DNA from: Catenovulum sediminis
Lineage (GTDB): Bacteria > Pseudomonadota > Gammaproteobacteria > Enterobacterales > Alteromonadaceae
Direction: 5' to 3' (one strand)
Length of the DNA stretch: 64,000 nucleotides
NCBI RefSeq assembly: GCF_040270295.1
Contig: NZ_JBELOE010000239.1
Shown here: piece by piece, positions 45,001 to 52,606 of the stretch
Layout: the number at the start of each line of letters is the position of its first letter
Numbering within the stretch: position 1 is the first letter of the stretch
Program-made: the position numbers and the translations under genes
Notes under the pieces: generated by a model
Seen by the model: only the letters and a program-made list of their open reading frames with translations
The model's database searches: none
What the model was told of the DNA's origin: nothing

Positions 45001-45929
45001 TAGGTGCGAGAACCACTATCTCTGAACTACCAACCAATATCCTTGTACACTTAAAAGGTGCACAGGCAGTAGATAAAACGTTAGCATATTTCCCGTATCC
45101 TTGGGAGTTTGACGAACTTCGTTTGCAAGACGCACCGCGTTTTGGCCGTGGTTGGGTCGCGCAAGCGTATGCTTACGGTGGTTTATTCTCGATTCCGGCT
45201 AATGTTTGGGTTGGTGGTGAAGTTTGGACTTGGTCTCCGGGCGCTGATAACTATCGTGATATTTACCAGTTTGTACGCGCGCAAGCAGACTTGTTAGACG
45301 GTTATACCTCATATTCAAAAGTGGGTCTTGTGCACGCGATGTTCTCATCGATGAAAGCGGGCTTTATTGATGGTGGTAACCAAATTCAATCAAGCGTTAA
45401 ATTACTGACTGAAGATAATATTAACTTTGATTTATTGGTGTTTGGTGATGCGGGTTATCCGGTTGTCCCACGAGCTGAAGACTTTGATAAATTCGAACAT
45501 ATCTTCTTCGATGGTGATCAACAATACTTAACCGCTGAACAACAAGCTATATTAGATGCACAAGGTAGCAAAGTAAGACATATTGGCCAGCGTGGTACTT
45601 TAAGCGGTATCGAAATTGATGTCAGTATCAATGGTAGTGTTTCTAACGAAACAGTATCAGCGGTATCTCGCATTCATGAAACCAATGCAAATGCGCCATA
45701 TGTTGTGCACCTGATTAACCGTCCATTCGCGGGCGGCGTAACGCCAACATTAAATGGCGTAGAAGTGGCAATTCCGCAAGGTTATTTCCCGGATACAGTA
45801 ACATCGGCGACATTACACTTACCGGATGGTACCAGTACCAACCTAAGTGTTGCGACAAACGCCGAAGGTGATGCTGTCGTTACGGTAAATAACTTAGAAG
45901 TTTGGGGTATTTTAGAATTAGCGCACTAA
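42096..45929 (+). CDS. Large secreted CBM6/PA14 carbohydrate-active enzyme, catalytic family unassigned
   Basis: A 1277-residue exported protein starting at the ATG at 42096 (ribosome site GGAGAG), with signal peptide to about residue 26 (GTKAHAE). Domains: CBM6-like 1 (about 28-165, QAESFDNSGG, WQWNMESFSL), CBM6-like 2 (185-310, WQWNADTLTL), Gly/Ser/Asp linker (about 315-360), PA14-like (362-480, FYEHIDDSVRLYIDGN), CBM6-like 3 (512-645, WQWSGDKLRI), then about 630 residues of catalytic type. The last part has ARGEFDWGYGWF, DKLMFDTQTNSTRS, MENFRIWLDKKYSS and HLINRPFAGGVTPTLNG, a TIM-barrel plus C-terminal beta-domain pattern like GH42-related enzymes. CBM6 modules suggest a galactan such as agar, but the family is not identified. 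A strong terminator follows. Confidence 0.8.
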   Translation: MFKTKRSLLSSSIALSLALLGTKAHAETIVLQAESFDNSGGTYDDGQPTPVTIYSVNGQNAINFVNAGDFVDFNINAEGGEYDIEYLVGTSVQSGPSIEVLVNTNGTWDSQGTVAVPLTSWDDFQPLKPSHSVTLPAGASTIRLHAIGSTWQWNMESFSLTQVVPLEPETPVDVDDIVINLENFIFTDKEGAAVSGDTIVGFGVTNSGINFNTVGDYADYTVNFTEAGTYNATLAAGSPMTGQIGAQIIMDNSVAASSLLTSTGGWDNYVDFDLSGDIIIPTPGTYTVRLQSFGSANWQWNADTLTLSYISGETGSGGDSGSGGDSGSGGDNGSGGDNGSGGDNGSGGDNGSGGDNGSGGIAGLMYGEVSGAMNESDANPNWERTTTLSQTEDSIKGNTTEIYTGVIYDADGHISFYEHIDDSVRLYIDGNLVFSNDSWENSSQTQDLNLTPGTHAFELRIGNADGGSGAVDGIGFGIDINGGTNFVHPSQLSENIFTSEGEVTGNPSPPQEGDLIVELEDFVNTGTTGRVGGDSVEGFGVTATGVNWVTNGDYGDYNITFAEPGTYRAFFTYSAASAGSYGARVDINGEPVAWGYFAETGSWDIASEVELYGGYFVVDQSGQASLRVEAIGGSDWQWSGDKLRITRVGDVSYVPERHYNPNDHYVAEVEGPKTQITHLKKPVAIPQHKKVLKSDVWYTYPQNRELEGFDDFGATGAFWGHPPEHDFYDETVIMDWAVNVVDTFQSEGFEYTARGEFDWGYGWFTEYVTNPQPHYVQTLDDRNVRMTFMGYLSHNGYNNHWLSNHSPAFVPFMKSQVDQILKADPDKLMFDTQTNSTRSTDMRTFGGDFSPYAMENFRIWLDKKYSSNELANMGINNIQTFDYKQHLLNAGVTHQSFMNAADTLSGNVPLLEDFIYFNRDVWNQKFGEVLDYIRQQRPDIEIGASTHLFESRGYIFNENITFLSGELNLGARTTISELPTNILVHLKGAQAVDKTLAYFPYPWEFDELRLQDAPRFGRGWVAQAYAYGGLFSIPANVWVGGEVWTWSPGADNYRDIYQFVRAQADLLDGYTSYSKVGLVHAMFSSMKAGFIDGGNQIQSSVKLLTEDNINFDLLVFGDAGYPVVPRAEDFDKFEHIFFDGDQQYLTAEQQAILDAQGSKVRHIGQRGTLSGIEIDVSINGSVSNETVSAVSRIHETNANAPYVVHLINRPFAGGVTPTLNGVEVAIPQGYFPDTVTSATLHLPDGTSTNLSVATNAEGDAVVTVNNLEVWGILELAH
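43038..43175 (+). repeat. Tandem 18-base repeats coding for a GSGGDN/S linker
   Basis: Seven full copies of an 18-base unit like GGCAGCGGCGGTGATAGC, then a partial copy, encode a flexible linker between the second CBM6-like and the PA14-like domain. Variation is limited to AGC/AGT and the last codon (AGC or AAC). Copy number probably varies between strains. Confidence 0.9.
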
Positions 45930-45953
45930 TTTTAAATCGCCAAACATGAATAT

Positions 45954-45982
45954 AAAAGGGCTTCGTTTGAAGCCCTTTTTTG
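45954..45982 (+). terminator. Rho-independent terminator of the CBM6 enzyme gene
   Basis: AAAAGGGCTTC (45954-45964) pairs with GAAGCCCTTTT (45969-45979) around a four-base loop, followed by more T residues. Confidence 0.9.
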
Positions 45983-46068
45983 CGTTGTTAATGTTTCCAG
46001 TTAATATTTACAGTTAATGCTTATAGTCAATGTTTACCATCAAGTCCAAGTCACTAACGGAGAGAAGT

Positions 46069-47043
46069 ATGAATAACCAATTAACAAATCTAATAAATAA
46101 TTGGTTTGAACACAAAAATGATTATCAATGGGTGTTGGGCACAATCATTGAAACACAAGGTTCATCTTATCGAAAAACGGGTGCAATGTTGTTTATCAAC
46201 AACCTAGGCCAATACTTTGGTTTACTCAGTGGCGGCTGCCTAGAAGCGGATATTATGCGACAAGCGCAAAAAGTAATGGATACCAATCAGGCAATTGTTA
46301 TTCAATACGACATGCGAGAAGAAGACGATATCAGTTGGAAATTGGGAATTGGTTGTGGCGGGATGGTGCGCATCCTATTGCAACCATTAAATAAAAAGAA
46401 CCAATATCATCAACTACCGCTTGTATTAGAATTATTGCAAGCCCGACAAAAAACATATTATCAACTTAACTTAAATGCCCCAGACCAAACTAACCTAGTG
46501 GCAAATACATCTGATGAATTGGATTCAGCTTTAACGATAAAGCTGAATCCAATTCCACATATCGCAATATTTGGCGCAGGCATTGATGCCAGACCATTGG
46601 TCGCGATGGCGGGTACTTTAGGTTGGGAAATTACCTTAATCGATGATCGTACCAACAACGCCAGAGCTCAATATTTTCCGGCAGCAACACGCATCATTCG
46701 TCAATCTGCTGAAACTTTAAAATCACACCCGCTATTAAATAATATAGATGCGGCTGTCATTATGGGACACAATATTTCTTTTGATGCACAAGCACTTAAA
46801 ACACTACAAAGTTCCAGTGCTAGATATATTGGTTTACTGGGGCCTGAACATCGTAAACAAAAAGTACTGAATTGTGCATCAATAAGTACCTTAACCAAAC
46901 CTATCAGTGGCCCGATTGGTTTAAATTTAGGCGGTGATTTACCTGAATCTATTGCTTTGTCTATATTGGCAGAAATACATGCGGTATTAGAACAACGTGA
47001 CGCCCGCTCATTTTCAGGGATACTAAAAACAGAACAAACATAA
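46069..47043 (+). CDS. XdhC-family molybdenum cofactor maturation protein
   Basis: XdhC binds and sulfurates the molybdenum cofactor before insertion into xanthine-dehydrogenase-family enzymes. The ATG at 46069 has a GGAGAGAAG site, so it is preferred over the one at 46030; length 324. N-terminal XdhC/CoxI domain: GTIIETQGSSYRKTGAMLFI, LSGGCLEADIM, KLGIGCGGMVRIL. C-terminal Rossmann-like XdhC_C domain: HIAIFGAGIDARPL, ALKTLQSSSARYIGLLGPEHRK, GPIGLNLGGDLPESIALSILAEIHAVL. The expected client is the hydroxylase pair at 38832-41548. Confidence 0.92.
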   Translation: MNNQLTNLINNWFEHKNDYQWVLGTIIETQGSSYRKTGAMLFINNLGQYFGLLSGGCLEADIMRQAQKVMDTNQAIVIQYDMREEDDISWKLGIGCGGMVRILLQPLNKKNQYHQLPLVLELLQARQKTYYQLNLNAPDQTNLVANTSDELDSALTIKLNPIPHIAIFGAGIDARPLVAMAGTLGWEITLIDDRTNNARAQYFPAATRIIRQSAETLKSHPLLNNIDAAVIMGHNISFDAQALKTLQSSSARYIGLLGPEHRKQKVLNCASISTLTKPISGPIGLNLGGDLPESIALSILAEIHAVLEQRDARSFSGILKTEQT

Positions 47044-47118
47044 ATTTTTCGCAGTTAGTGTCATACCGCGCTGTTTATAACAATAGCTTATGCAGAGTTA
47101 ACTAACTGGAGAAAAATA

Positions 47119-49239
47119 ATGATAAAAACTTGTTTTCGTTTTATTTACGCAGGGGGATGGATATTAACCCTAATGGCGCTTAACGCCTGTAGCGTAATCG
47201 ATTCACCGCCAAATATGAGTGCAGAATTGCCGGTGAAAGAAACCAAACATATTTCGTTAGCGGGGCAGTGGGGGTTTAAAGTAGATCCGTACAATAAAGG
47301 GAAAGATGAAAACTGGTTTACAAATTCTATAGATAAAACCCGTTGGGATAGAATTGACGTTCCAGGGGTATGGGATACTTATGACAGGTACAACGACTAT
47401 ACTGGGACCGCTTGGTATCACCACACGTTTGAGCCAAACGCAAAATGGTCTGAAAATCAAATTCGGTTAGTATTTGAAAGTGTCTACCACGATTCTGAAG
47501 TATGGTTAAATGGTGAATATTTAGGTGAAAACAAGTTAGGTTTTTTATCCTTTAACTTTGATATAACCAGCAAATTAAAATACGGCCAACAAAATAACTT
47601 AGTCGTTCGTGTAAATAACCGTTTTAAACGCGGTGCGGTATGGAATTGGGGGGGCATCCGCCGTCCGGTCACGCTTGAGATTTCACCTAAAACACGCATC
47701 GAGCGCGTTTATGTAACAGCTATTCCAAACCTACAAACCGGCACAGCCTCTTTAGACATCAAAACGAAAGTTTCTAGTTTAGAAAATACGCAACCTTTGA
47801 GCGTTAATATCCGCATTCTTCGCAACAGCCAGCCGGTATTAGAGTACAAAAATGGCATGCAGCAACCAGTATCCCCCGCCAAAATGACAGTCTTTAAAGA
47901 CAACTTAAAGCTGACGGCGGAACAAGTTAAGTTGTGGCATTTTAACGATCCAAACCTTTACTATATCGAAGCATCATTAATGCAAGACGGCGAAGTTATT
48001 CATAGATTAACGGACAGATTTGGTATTCGTAAAATTGAAGTGGATAAAAATGCATTGTATTTAAACGATGAGCAAGTGCGTTTAAACGGGTTTAATATGG
48101 TACCGGAAGACCGGTTTGACGGTAACGCTTTGCCATTATCCAGAATTAAAGAGGACGTTGATTTATTAAAATCACTCAATGGAAACTTGGCGCGTTTATC
48201 TGGCCCCATCTTGCCAAAAGATTATGTTAACTATTTAGATGAAGTCGGATTTCTCTTAATAGAAGAAGTCGGGCTTTGGGGAAAAGACAGGCTGGTCGAC
48301 CCAGATCATCCTTTACCAAAAGAGTGGTTACGTCGTTTAGTGGATGACCATTATAACCATCCGTCTGTCATTGCATGGAGTGTGGGTAATGAAATTGGCG
48401 ATCTTGAGAAAAATCCAAAAGTATTAGAGTACGTATCAGGCGCCATTGAGCATGCAAAACAATTAGATCCAACGCGTCTTGGGGTATATATTTCATATTC
48501 AGCAGATTATCAGGAAAGTGACCCGACCCAATTTTCAGACATGGTGCTATTTAATAAATATGGCGATCATGAAGAACGTTTAAAAGTTGTGCATGAATAT
48601 CATCCGAACAAACCGATATTTTTCTCGGAAATAGGTACCAAACTTGATGGCGTTGACCCGAATGAATCAACTTTAGATCCAGAAGCGCTATTTGGTTCAC
48701 TACACAAATATCCTTACCTGATTGGCATGTCTCACTTTGCGTTCAGCGATTACCGAAGTGACTGGATAGATGATAAAGCGTCGTGGACAACAGATTTTTC
48801 GCAAAACCGAGCCTGGGGCGTGTTAACTTCTTATCGTCAAAAGAAACGCTCATTTAAACGCATTCAAGACTTTTATGCACCCATTGATAATATGCAATTA
48901 GTTGCGCAAAATAATGGGTTTGTATTAAAAATAACGCCCAGAACATGGAACACTTTTCCGGCTTTTATCATGCGAAACTATCGGGTAGCTTGGGCAACTG
49001 AGCGAGCTGATGGCACGTTATTGGATGCAGGTGTTATTGAATTACCTACAATTACACCCAGTGACGATACTTTTGCACGTACAATAAAAACGACTGCTGA
49101 TTTTGCAAAGCTAAATGTAAGCTTATTAGACGCATCCGGTTTTGTGTTAAAAGAGGTTGCACATTTTGCTCAGCCGCCTGCAAAACCTAAAGTAAAAAGC
49201 GTTTATTCATCACGAGGGCGTGTTTATCTTTGTTTATAA
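47119..49239 (+). CDS. Lipoprotein GH2 glycoside hydrolase, C-terminus cut by a mobile element
   Basis: A GH2 enzyme with a lipobox (LMALNAC, Cys near 24), sugar-binding domain (SLAGQWGFKVDP, DVPGVWDTYDRYNDYTG), Ig-like domain, and TIM barrel with acid/base Glu425 (WSVGNEIGD) and probable nucleophile Glu504 (FFSEIGTKLDG). It resembles beta-glucuronidase-type members. The first 700 codons are native. The last six (RVYLCL) and the stop come from an inserted 266-base element at 49215. Removing that element restores a frame running to 50240, about 951 residues, with FN3-like modules at the C-terminus. The catalytic core is complete, so the shortened enzyme may still work. A GGAG site precedes the ATG. 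Confidence 0.9.
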   Translation: MIKTCFRFIYAGGWILTLMALNACSVIDSPPNMSAELPVKETKHISLAGQWGFKVDPYNKGKDENWFTNSIDKTRWDRIDVPGVWDTYDRYNDYTGTAWYHHTFEPNAKWSENQIRLVFESVYHDSEVWLNGEYLGENKLGFLSFNFDITSKLKYGQQNNLVVRVNNRFKRGAVWNWGGIRRPVTLEISPKTRIERVYVTAIPNLQTGTASLDIKTKVSSLENTQPLSVNIRILRNSQPVLEYKNGMQQPVSPAKMTVFKDNLKLTAEQVKLWHFNDPNLYYIEASLMQDGEVIHRLTDRFGIRKIEVDKNALYLNDEQVRLNGFNMVPEDRFDGNALPLSRIKEDVDLLKSLNGNLARLSGPILPKDYVNYLDEVGFLLIEEVGLWGKDRLVDPDHPLPKEWLRRLVDDHYNHPSVIAWSVGNEIGDLEKNPKVLEYVSGAIEHAKQLDPTRLGVYISYSADYQESDPTQFSDMVLFNKYGDHEERLKVVHEYHPNKPIFFSEIGTKLDGVDPNESTLDPEALFGSLHKYPYLIGMSHFAFSDYRSDWIDDKASWTTDFSQNRAWGVLTSYRQKKRSFKRIQDFYAPIDNMQLVAQNNGFVLKITPRTWNTFPAFIMRNYRVAWATERADGTLLDAGVIELPTITPSDDTFARTIKTTADFAKLNVSLLDASGFVLKEVAHFAQPPAKPKVKSVYSSRGRVYLCL

Positions 49240-49480
49240 TTTGAGCTGAAAGAAAAAATGGTCTTAGGCAAGGCAGAAATAATGAAGTTTAGTCATCTAA
49301 ATAAGTTATTTCTAACGCTGCATAAGACCATTTTGGCCTCAGCCCGAAGGGCAATGGCTATTTTAACCCTTAACGGCATTAGAATTCGTTTATTTAGAAT
49401 GGCTAAACCCCACTCATTCTGCTTTGTTAATGATTAAAATAGCCTATTGCTCAAAAATAATACAAAGATAAACACGCCCT
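49215..49480. mobile_element. 266-base miniature inverted-repeat element inside a GH2 gene
   Basis: Perfect 19-base terminal inverted repeats AGGGCGTGTTTATCTTTGT (49215-49233) and ACAAAGATAAACACGCCCT (49462-49480) bound it. Inside are further inverted pairs: AAAATGGTCTTA with TAAGACCATTTT (49255-49266, 49323-49334) and GGCTATTTTAA with TTAAAATAGCC (49356-49366, 49434-49444). There is no transposase frame. AGGG is present at 49215-49218 and again at 49481-49484, so a four-base target duplication with a 262-base element is equally possible. Deleting 266 bases restores the GH2 frame exactly. Confidence 0.85.
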
Positions 49481-49484
49481 AGGG

Positions 49485-50240
49485 ACAGTGCGCGTTACCT
49501 TTGAAAAATCGTCATTAGCAACTGAACATCAACTTGTTGCAATTGCGCCTGATGGTAAAAAAATCTTAGGTAAATCCACTATTAATGATTTTGCAGAAAT
49601 AAATAACATCGTATCGGGTATTAACTATAACCTTGAATTGCGAGCGACTAATGCGAAAGGGCATTCAGTTGTTAAGCTTGGTGAAATCAATGCTAAACCG
49701 GATGAATTACCGCCCATAATATGGGATGTTAAAGGCAAAAAAGATGCATTTCATATCGGCTTTAGTGTACACCGAAAAGATTTTCGTTATGAGATCCAAT
49801 ATGGTTTAACATCGAGGCATTACACTGAGCAATTTTTACTGAATGTAAAAGGTGCAACTCGTATTCCTGCGATTGAAGAAGGTAAACCGCATTATTTCCG
49901 TATGCGCAGGTTAGTCACCGGCAGTGTCGACAGCGAATGGACGGATGAACATCGTGTAGAGCTGCGTAGTGAACAAGGTATTTCACCCCCTAAAAATGCA
50001 AATATGATCAAAGCCACTGATTATGTATTGTTAAGAATAAAACCCGTCGCAGGCGCAACAGGTTATCGCATAACAGCGCTCACGCCACAAGGTAAAGAAA
50101 TTTCGACAGATCCCGCATTGGCGTATTCTGAGTATATCCTTATCAAGGATAAACGACTGTTGAACGCGACTGACATTAACATTGCAACCATAGATGTTAC
50201 GGGTGTTGTAGGTAAAACTGCGCCAGTAATGATTAAATAA
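49485..50240 (+). pseudogene. Detached FN3-like C-terminal part of the GH2 gene
   Basis: This frame continues the GH2 gene beyond the inserted element (reading TVRVTFEKSS after the SSRG at 49207-49218). It holds roughly three FN3-like modules: HQLVAIAPDGKKILGKS, YEIQYGLTSRHYTEQFLL with KPHYFRMRRLVTGSVDSEW, and YRITALTPQGKEISTD. A GTG at 49488 could in theory start it, but there is no ribosome site or signal peptide, so it is treated as a severed remnant. Such modules often act as spacers or glycan-binding aids in extracellular enzymes. Confidence 0.85.
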
Positions 50241-50602
50241 AGAAAAGAAGAGCCTTGTATACCTTGTATACTAAGATAGCGGAATACCCACAGAGCAGGA
50301 TATTCCGGCGCTTGGCATAGCGAGTTGTATTTTTTCGTTTTTGGCGAAGCAAATTATACCAACTCATTATGCTGTTTAAAAAACATACACGAAAGATCAA
50401 CAGCTTCTAGGTACAAGGCTTTTTATCTGTTAAATCAAAGAGCAAAGAACAAAGAGAGGCAACGCAAATAATGCATGACGTGAAAAAATTTAATCATGAC
50501 ACAGTGTAACATGGGTTACATAATAGCTTTATGCTGGTGTAAACGGTGTAAGTGGTATAAACGGGGTAAGCACAATGTTTAACTCTGATTTCAAAACACC
50601 AT
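50241..50602. other. Noncoding stretch between GH2 remnant and dif-like site
   Basis: No gene is visible in this 362-base stretch. It contains two imperfect 18-base direct repeats, GGTGTAAACGGTGTAAGT (50536-50553) and GGTATAAACGGGGTAAGC (50554-50571), about 30 bases before the dif-like site. Confidence 0.45.
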
Positions 50603-50630
50603 ATTTAACATAATATACATTATCGGCTGT
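50603..50630 (-). other. dif-like XerCD site, left end of the integrated cassette
   Basis: On the plus strand ATTTAACATAA-TATACA, then TTATCGGCTGT. The first 11 bases are a perfect XerD arm (minus strand TTATGTTAAAT) and the six-base centre equals the E. coli dif centre. The other arm deviates from the usual XerC arm. Fifteen bases of it (50612-50626) recur at 52883-52897. Confidence 0.75.
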
Positions 50631-50673
50631 TGTAGATTTATACGTACATGGTCATTATTAAATCTGGTTGCCA

Positions 50674-50738
50674 ATATTTGAAAAACACGCGAGGCCACCT
50701 CCGCTTGCGCGGCGCCTCCTCGCGTGTTTTTCAAATAT
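50674..50738. repeat. Long hairpin with 21-base perfect arms
   Basis: ATATTTGAAAAACACGCGAG plus G at 50674-50694 is perfectly complementary to 50718-50738, with a 23-base GC-rich loop. It directly follows the stop of the 77-residue minus-strand gene, where it can terminate transcription. In a single-stranded phage genome it could equally be a packaging or origin hairpin. Confidence 0.8.
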
Positions 50739-50742
50739 CTGG

Positions 50743-50976
50743 CTAATCGTTCACAACTTTTAATTGTGTTTGTTGTTCAGTCTCTAAATACTGTAAAAAA
50801 CATACCCGGTTATCAATGTCATCAGCTTGCTCTCTAGCGAGTGCTAAAAGCGTTTGCACATCCTCTAACTTAGCTCCGCCTTGGATGGTTGCTAAAATAC
50901 CTGTTAAAAGCTCTCTGTGACGCTCCGTAAGCGCTCTAATTGAATCTATTGAATGATGTTGCTGTAAATTGTCCAT
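50743..50976 (-). CDS. Small protein of the dif-bounded cassette
   Basis: A 77-residue, mostly helical and acidic protein (SIDSIRALTERHRELLTGILATI, KLEDVQTLLALAREQADDIDNR). I do not recognise it. It starts 17 bases after the stop of the replication initiator gene on the same strand, behind AAAGGAAACGG, and ends just before a long hairpin, so it is probably co-transcribed with the initiator. Confidence 0.65.
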   Translation of the reverse strand: MDNLQQHHSIDSIRALTERHRELLTGILATIQGGAKLEDVQTLLALAREQADDIDNRVCFLQYLETEQQTQLKVVND

Positions 50977-50993
50977 ATCCGTTTCCTTTGTGA

Positions 50994-51878
50994 TTAATGA
51001 ATAAATTCAGGTTTTTTAATGATGTATGCGCCCTTGGCCGAAAAGCCAGCAAACAGCCACGGGCTTTCCAATATTTCGCCTGTGCTTTTCAGCAAAATAC
51101 CTCCACCAATAGCACGTCTAGGACGATCTTCAACAGTTGCAATTTCACGAACCCAATTCGGCATTGACCACCAACAACGTTCATTTCTGGCGTTCTCAGA
51201 CAATCCACCACAACCGTAAATCCTTACACCTTTGGGGAATTTGTCGGGATTATCTTCACCTTTGGAAGCGTATTTTGCGATGTAGCCGATCGCATTTCTG
51301 GCCCATTCAATCTTTGTTAAACCATGTTTCCACCAACCTTGTTTATCAGGCTTTGGAAGTGTCACGCCTTTAGGTAGCCAGATTAAAACGTGATAATGCA
51401 ATGCGCCTCGTTTCTGAAGCTCTCCAACCCAAACATAACGAAAGTCTATGTTTCTGCGTTTACACCACTTGCGAACATAACTTAATAAATCACTAATATG
51501 TCTTGGTTCCCATGCGTCCAAATCTTTGTAAGTCAGGGTTAGCATGGCCACTCGGTATCGATAACTACCCACGCTCAAATCTTCAATATGCAATCGTGCG
51601 CTGGTTAAGACTGAGTATTTAAGTTTTCTAAGACGTGATTTATGACGGTCAATAAAGAATGGTTCGGGCAACGTCCCACTTGTTGAAGAAGAGACAAGCC
51701 CAGAACCGCCTGCAAAATCGGTGTTTTTTTGTTCGCTTTTGTGTGGTTTTTTGCCTTTTGAATGGTAATTTTTAGACAAATCTAAATTTTTTTTCGTCTT
51801 TTTAGTTGAATTTTTTTCAACTTGAGGACAGCATGCATCCAAAGGCACGCTGACAGTTTGACTACTCTCAGTTATCAT
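50994..51878 (-). CDS. HUH rolling-circle replication initiator (filamentous-phage G2P/ORF2 type)
   Basis: A 294-residue protein with the motifs of HUH endonucleases: MLTLTYKDLDAWEPRHIS (motif I region), the metal-binding H161-Y-H163 in GALHYHVLIWLPKG, and paired tyrosines Y199 and Y203 in GYIAKYASK. The paired Tyr spacing is that of superfamily I initiators such as phage gene II/A proteins. It would nick the origin strand and start rolling-circle replication. The N-terminal 65 residues are basic and low-complexity (NSTKKTKKNLDLSK). It lies in a 2.27-kb segment bounded by dif-like sites together with origin-like hairpins. No coat, pIII or Zot-like gene is present. Confidence 0.88.
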   Translation of the reverse strand: MITESSQTVSVPLDACCPQVEKNSTKKTKKNLDLSKNYHSKGKKPHKSEQKNTDFAGGSGLVSSSTSGTLPEPFFIDRHKSRLRKLKYSVLTSARLHIEDLSVGSYRYRVAMLTLTYKDLDAWEPRHISDLLSYVRKWCKRRNIDFRYVWVGELQKRGALHYHVLIWLPKGVTLPKPDKQGWWKHGLTKIEWARNAIGYIAKYASKGEDNPDKFPKGVRIYGCGGLSENARNERCWWSMPNWVREIATVEDRPRRAIGGGILLKSTGEILESPWLFAGFSAKGAYIIKKPEFIH

Positions 51879-51942
51879 TACTCTGTTATCCGACTAGGGT
51901 TAACGACAGTCAGAAACGTGTTGGCGCACGTCCTGACACCTT

Positions 51943-51974
51943 AAAAAGCCCAGCTTTGGCGAGTTGGGCTTTTT
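51943..51974 (-). terminator. Terminator between RHH gene and replication initiator gene
   Basis: AAAAAGCCCA (51943-51952) pairs with TGGGCTTTTT (51965-51974); on the minus strand the second arm ends in a T-run. It ends the ribbon-helix-helix transcript, so the initiator gene must rely on read-through or its own promoter. Confidence 0.8.
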
Positions 51975-52006
51975 GCTATTTAAGGTTTACTGTTGGCGCA
52001 ATAAAC

Positions 52007-52294
52007 CTAATTATTTTCTTTGTCTAACTCTTTTAATTCCTTATTCTTCTCTTTGATTATACGAGTGGCATCCGCTAATACAGACCCTACGCTCTCTAAG
52101 GCTTTTTCTTTGTTACCTTTCAGTGCTTCTTCTATCGAATCGCAAAGTAAATTTAAGTTATCAATCTGTGTTTTTAGGACGTCGTCAATAAATCCGCTTT
52201 TAGTTGCGCCTGTTAAATTAGTAAATCTTTCTAATGCATCGTAACATTCTGGTGATATCGAAATTGAAAATCGCTCTTTGTTTCGCTTAGTCAT
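52007..52294 (-). CDS. Ribbon-helix-helix DNA-binding protein
   Basis: A 95-residue protein with an N-terminal RHH fold: ERFSISISPECYDALERFTNLTGATKSGFIDDVLK gives the strand, two helices and the S/T-K-S turn between them (core ISISPECYDALERF). A Lys/Glu-rich helical tail (IIKEKNKELKELDKE) could mediate oligomerisation. An AGAGGTG site precedes the ATG. It heads the leftward genes of the cassette and is a likely repressor or copy-number regulator, by analogy with small phage and plasmid RHH proteins. Confidence 0.82.
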   Translation of the reverse strand: MTKRNKERFSISISPECYDALERFTNLTGATKSGFIDDVLKTQIDNLNLLCDSIEEALKGNKEKALESVGSVLADATRIIKEKNKELKELDKENN

Positions 52295-52398
52295 GGTTCA
52301 ACACCTCTTTAGTGTGTTACGTATATTACAAAATAATACAACAATTACAACCGAGAAATTTTCAAGAAGAGCCCTAAAAAATTACCAAGAATGGTACA

Positions 52399-52426
52399 AA
52401 AGTGCAGTATTACTTTACTGCACTTT
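52399..52426. repeat. Hairpin with 11-base arms
   Basis: AAAGTGCAGTA and TACTGCACTTT flank a six-base loop, 105 bases upstream of the RHH gene start. It may be part of the origin or an operator. Confidence 0.7.
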
Positions 52427-52543
52427 GGGTGGCTGGTTCATTCCTTAGCTGCGCTCCCGTTGGTGCTCGCTTCGTCAATTCACCAGTTCACCCACAGGGT
52501 TACTAACAGAATCTGTGTATAAGCTGACGCGCTACGCTTGTCG

Positions 52544-52606
52544 CATTATAATTTTTAATTCAGATTCTTCCCTAAAGGGTGCCCTTCTAAATTAAAAATT
52601 ATAATG
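52544..52606. repeat. Long nested hairpin, origin candidate
   Basis: CATTATAATTTTTAATT (52544-52560) and AATTAAAAATTATAATG (52590-52606) form perfect 17-base arms. The 29-base loop contains a second palindrome, CCCTAAAGGG. Nested stems of this kind are common at rolling-circle origins. Confidence 0.75.

Noticed and set aside
49488..50240. Independent FN3-like gene starting at GTG 49488
   Set aside because: It continues the upstream GH2 gene in frame once the inserted element is removed and lacks a ribosome site or signal peptide.
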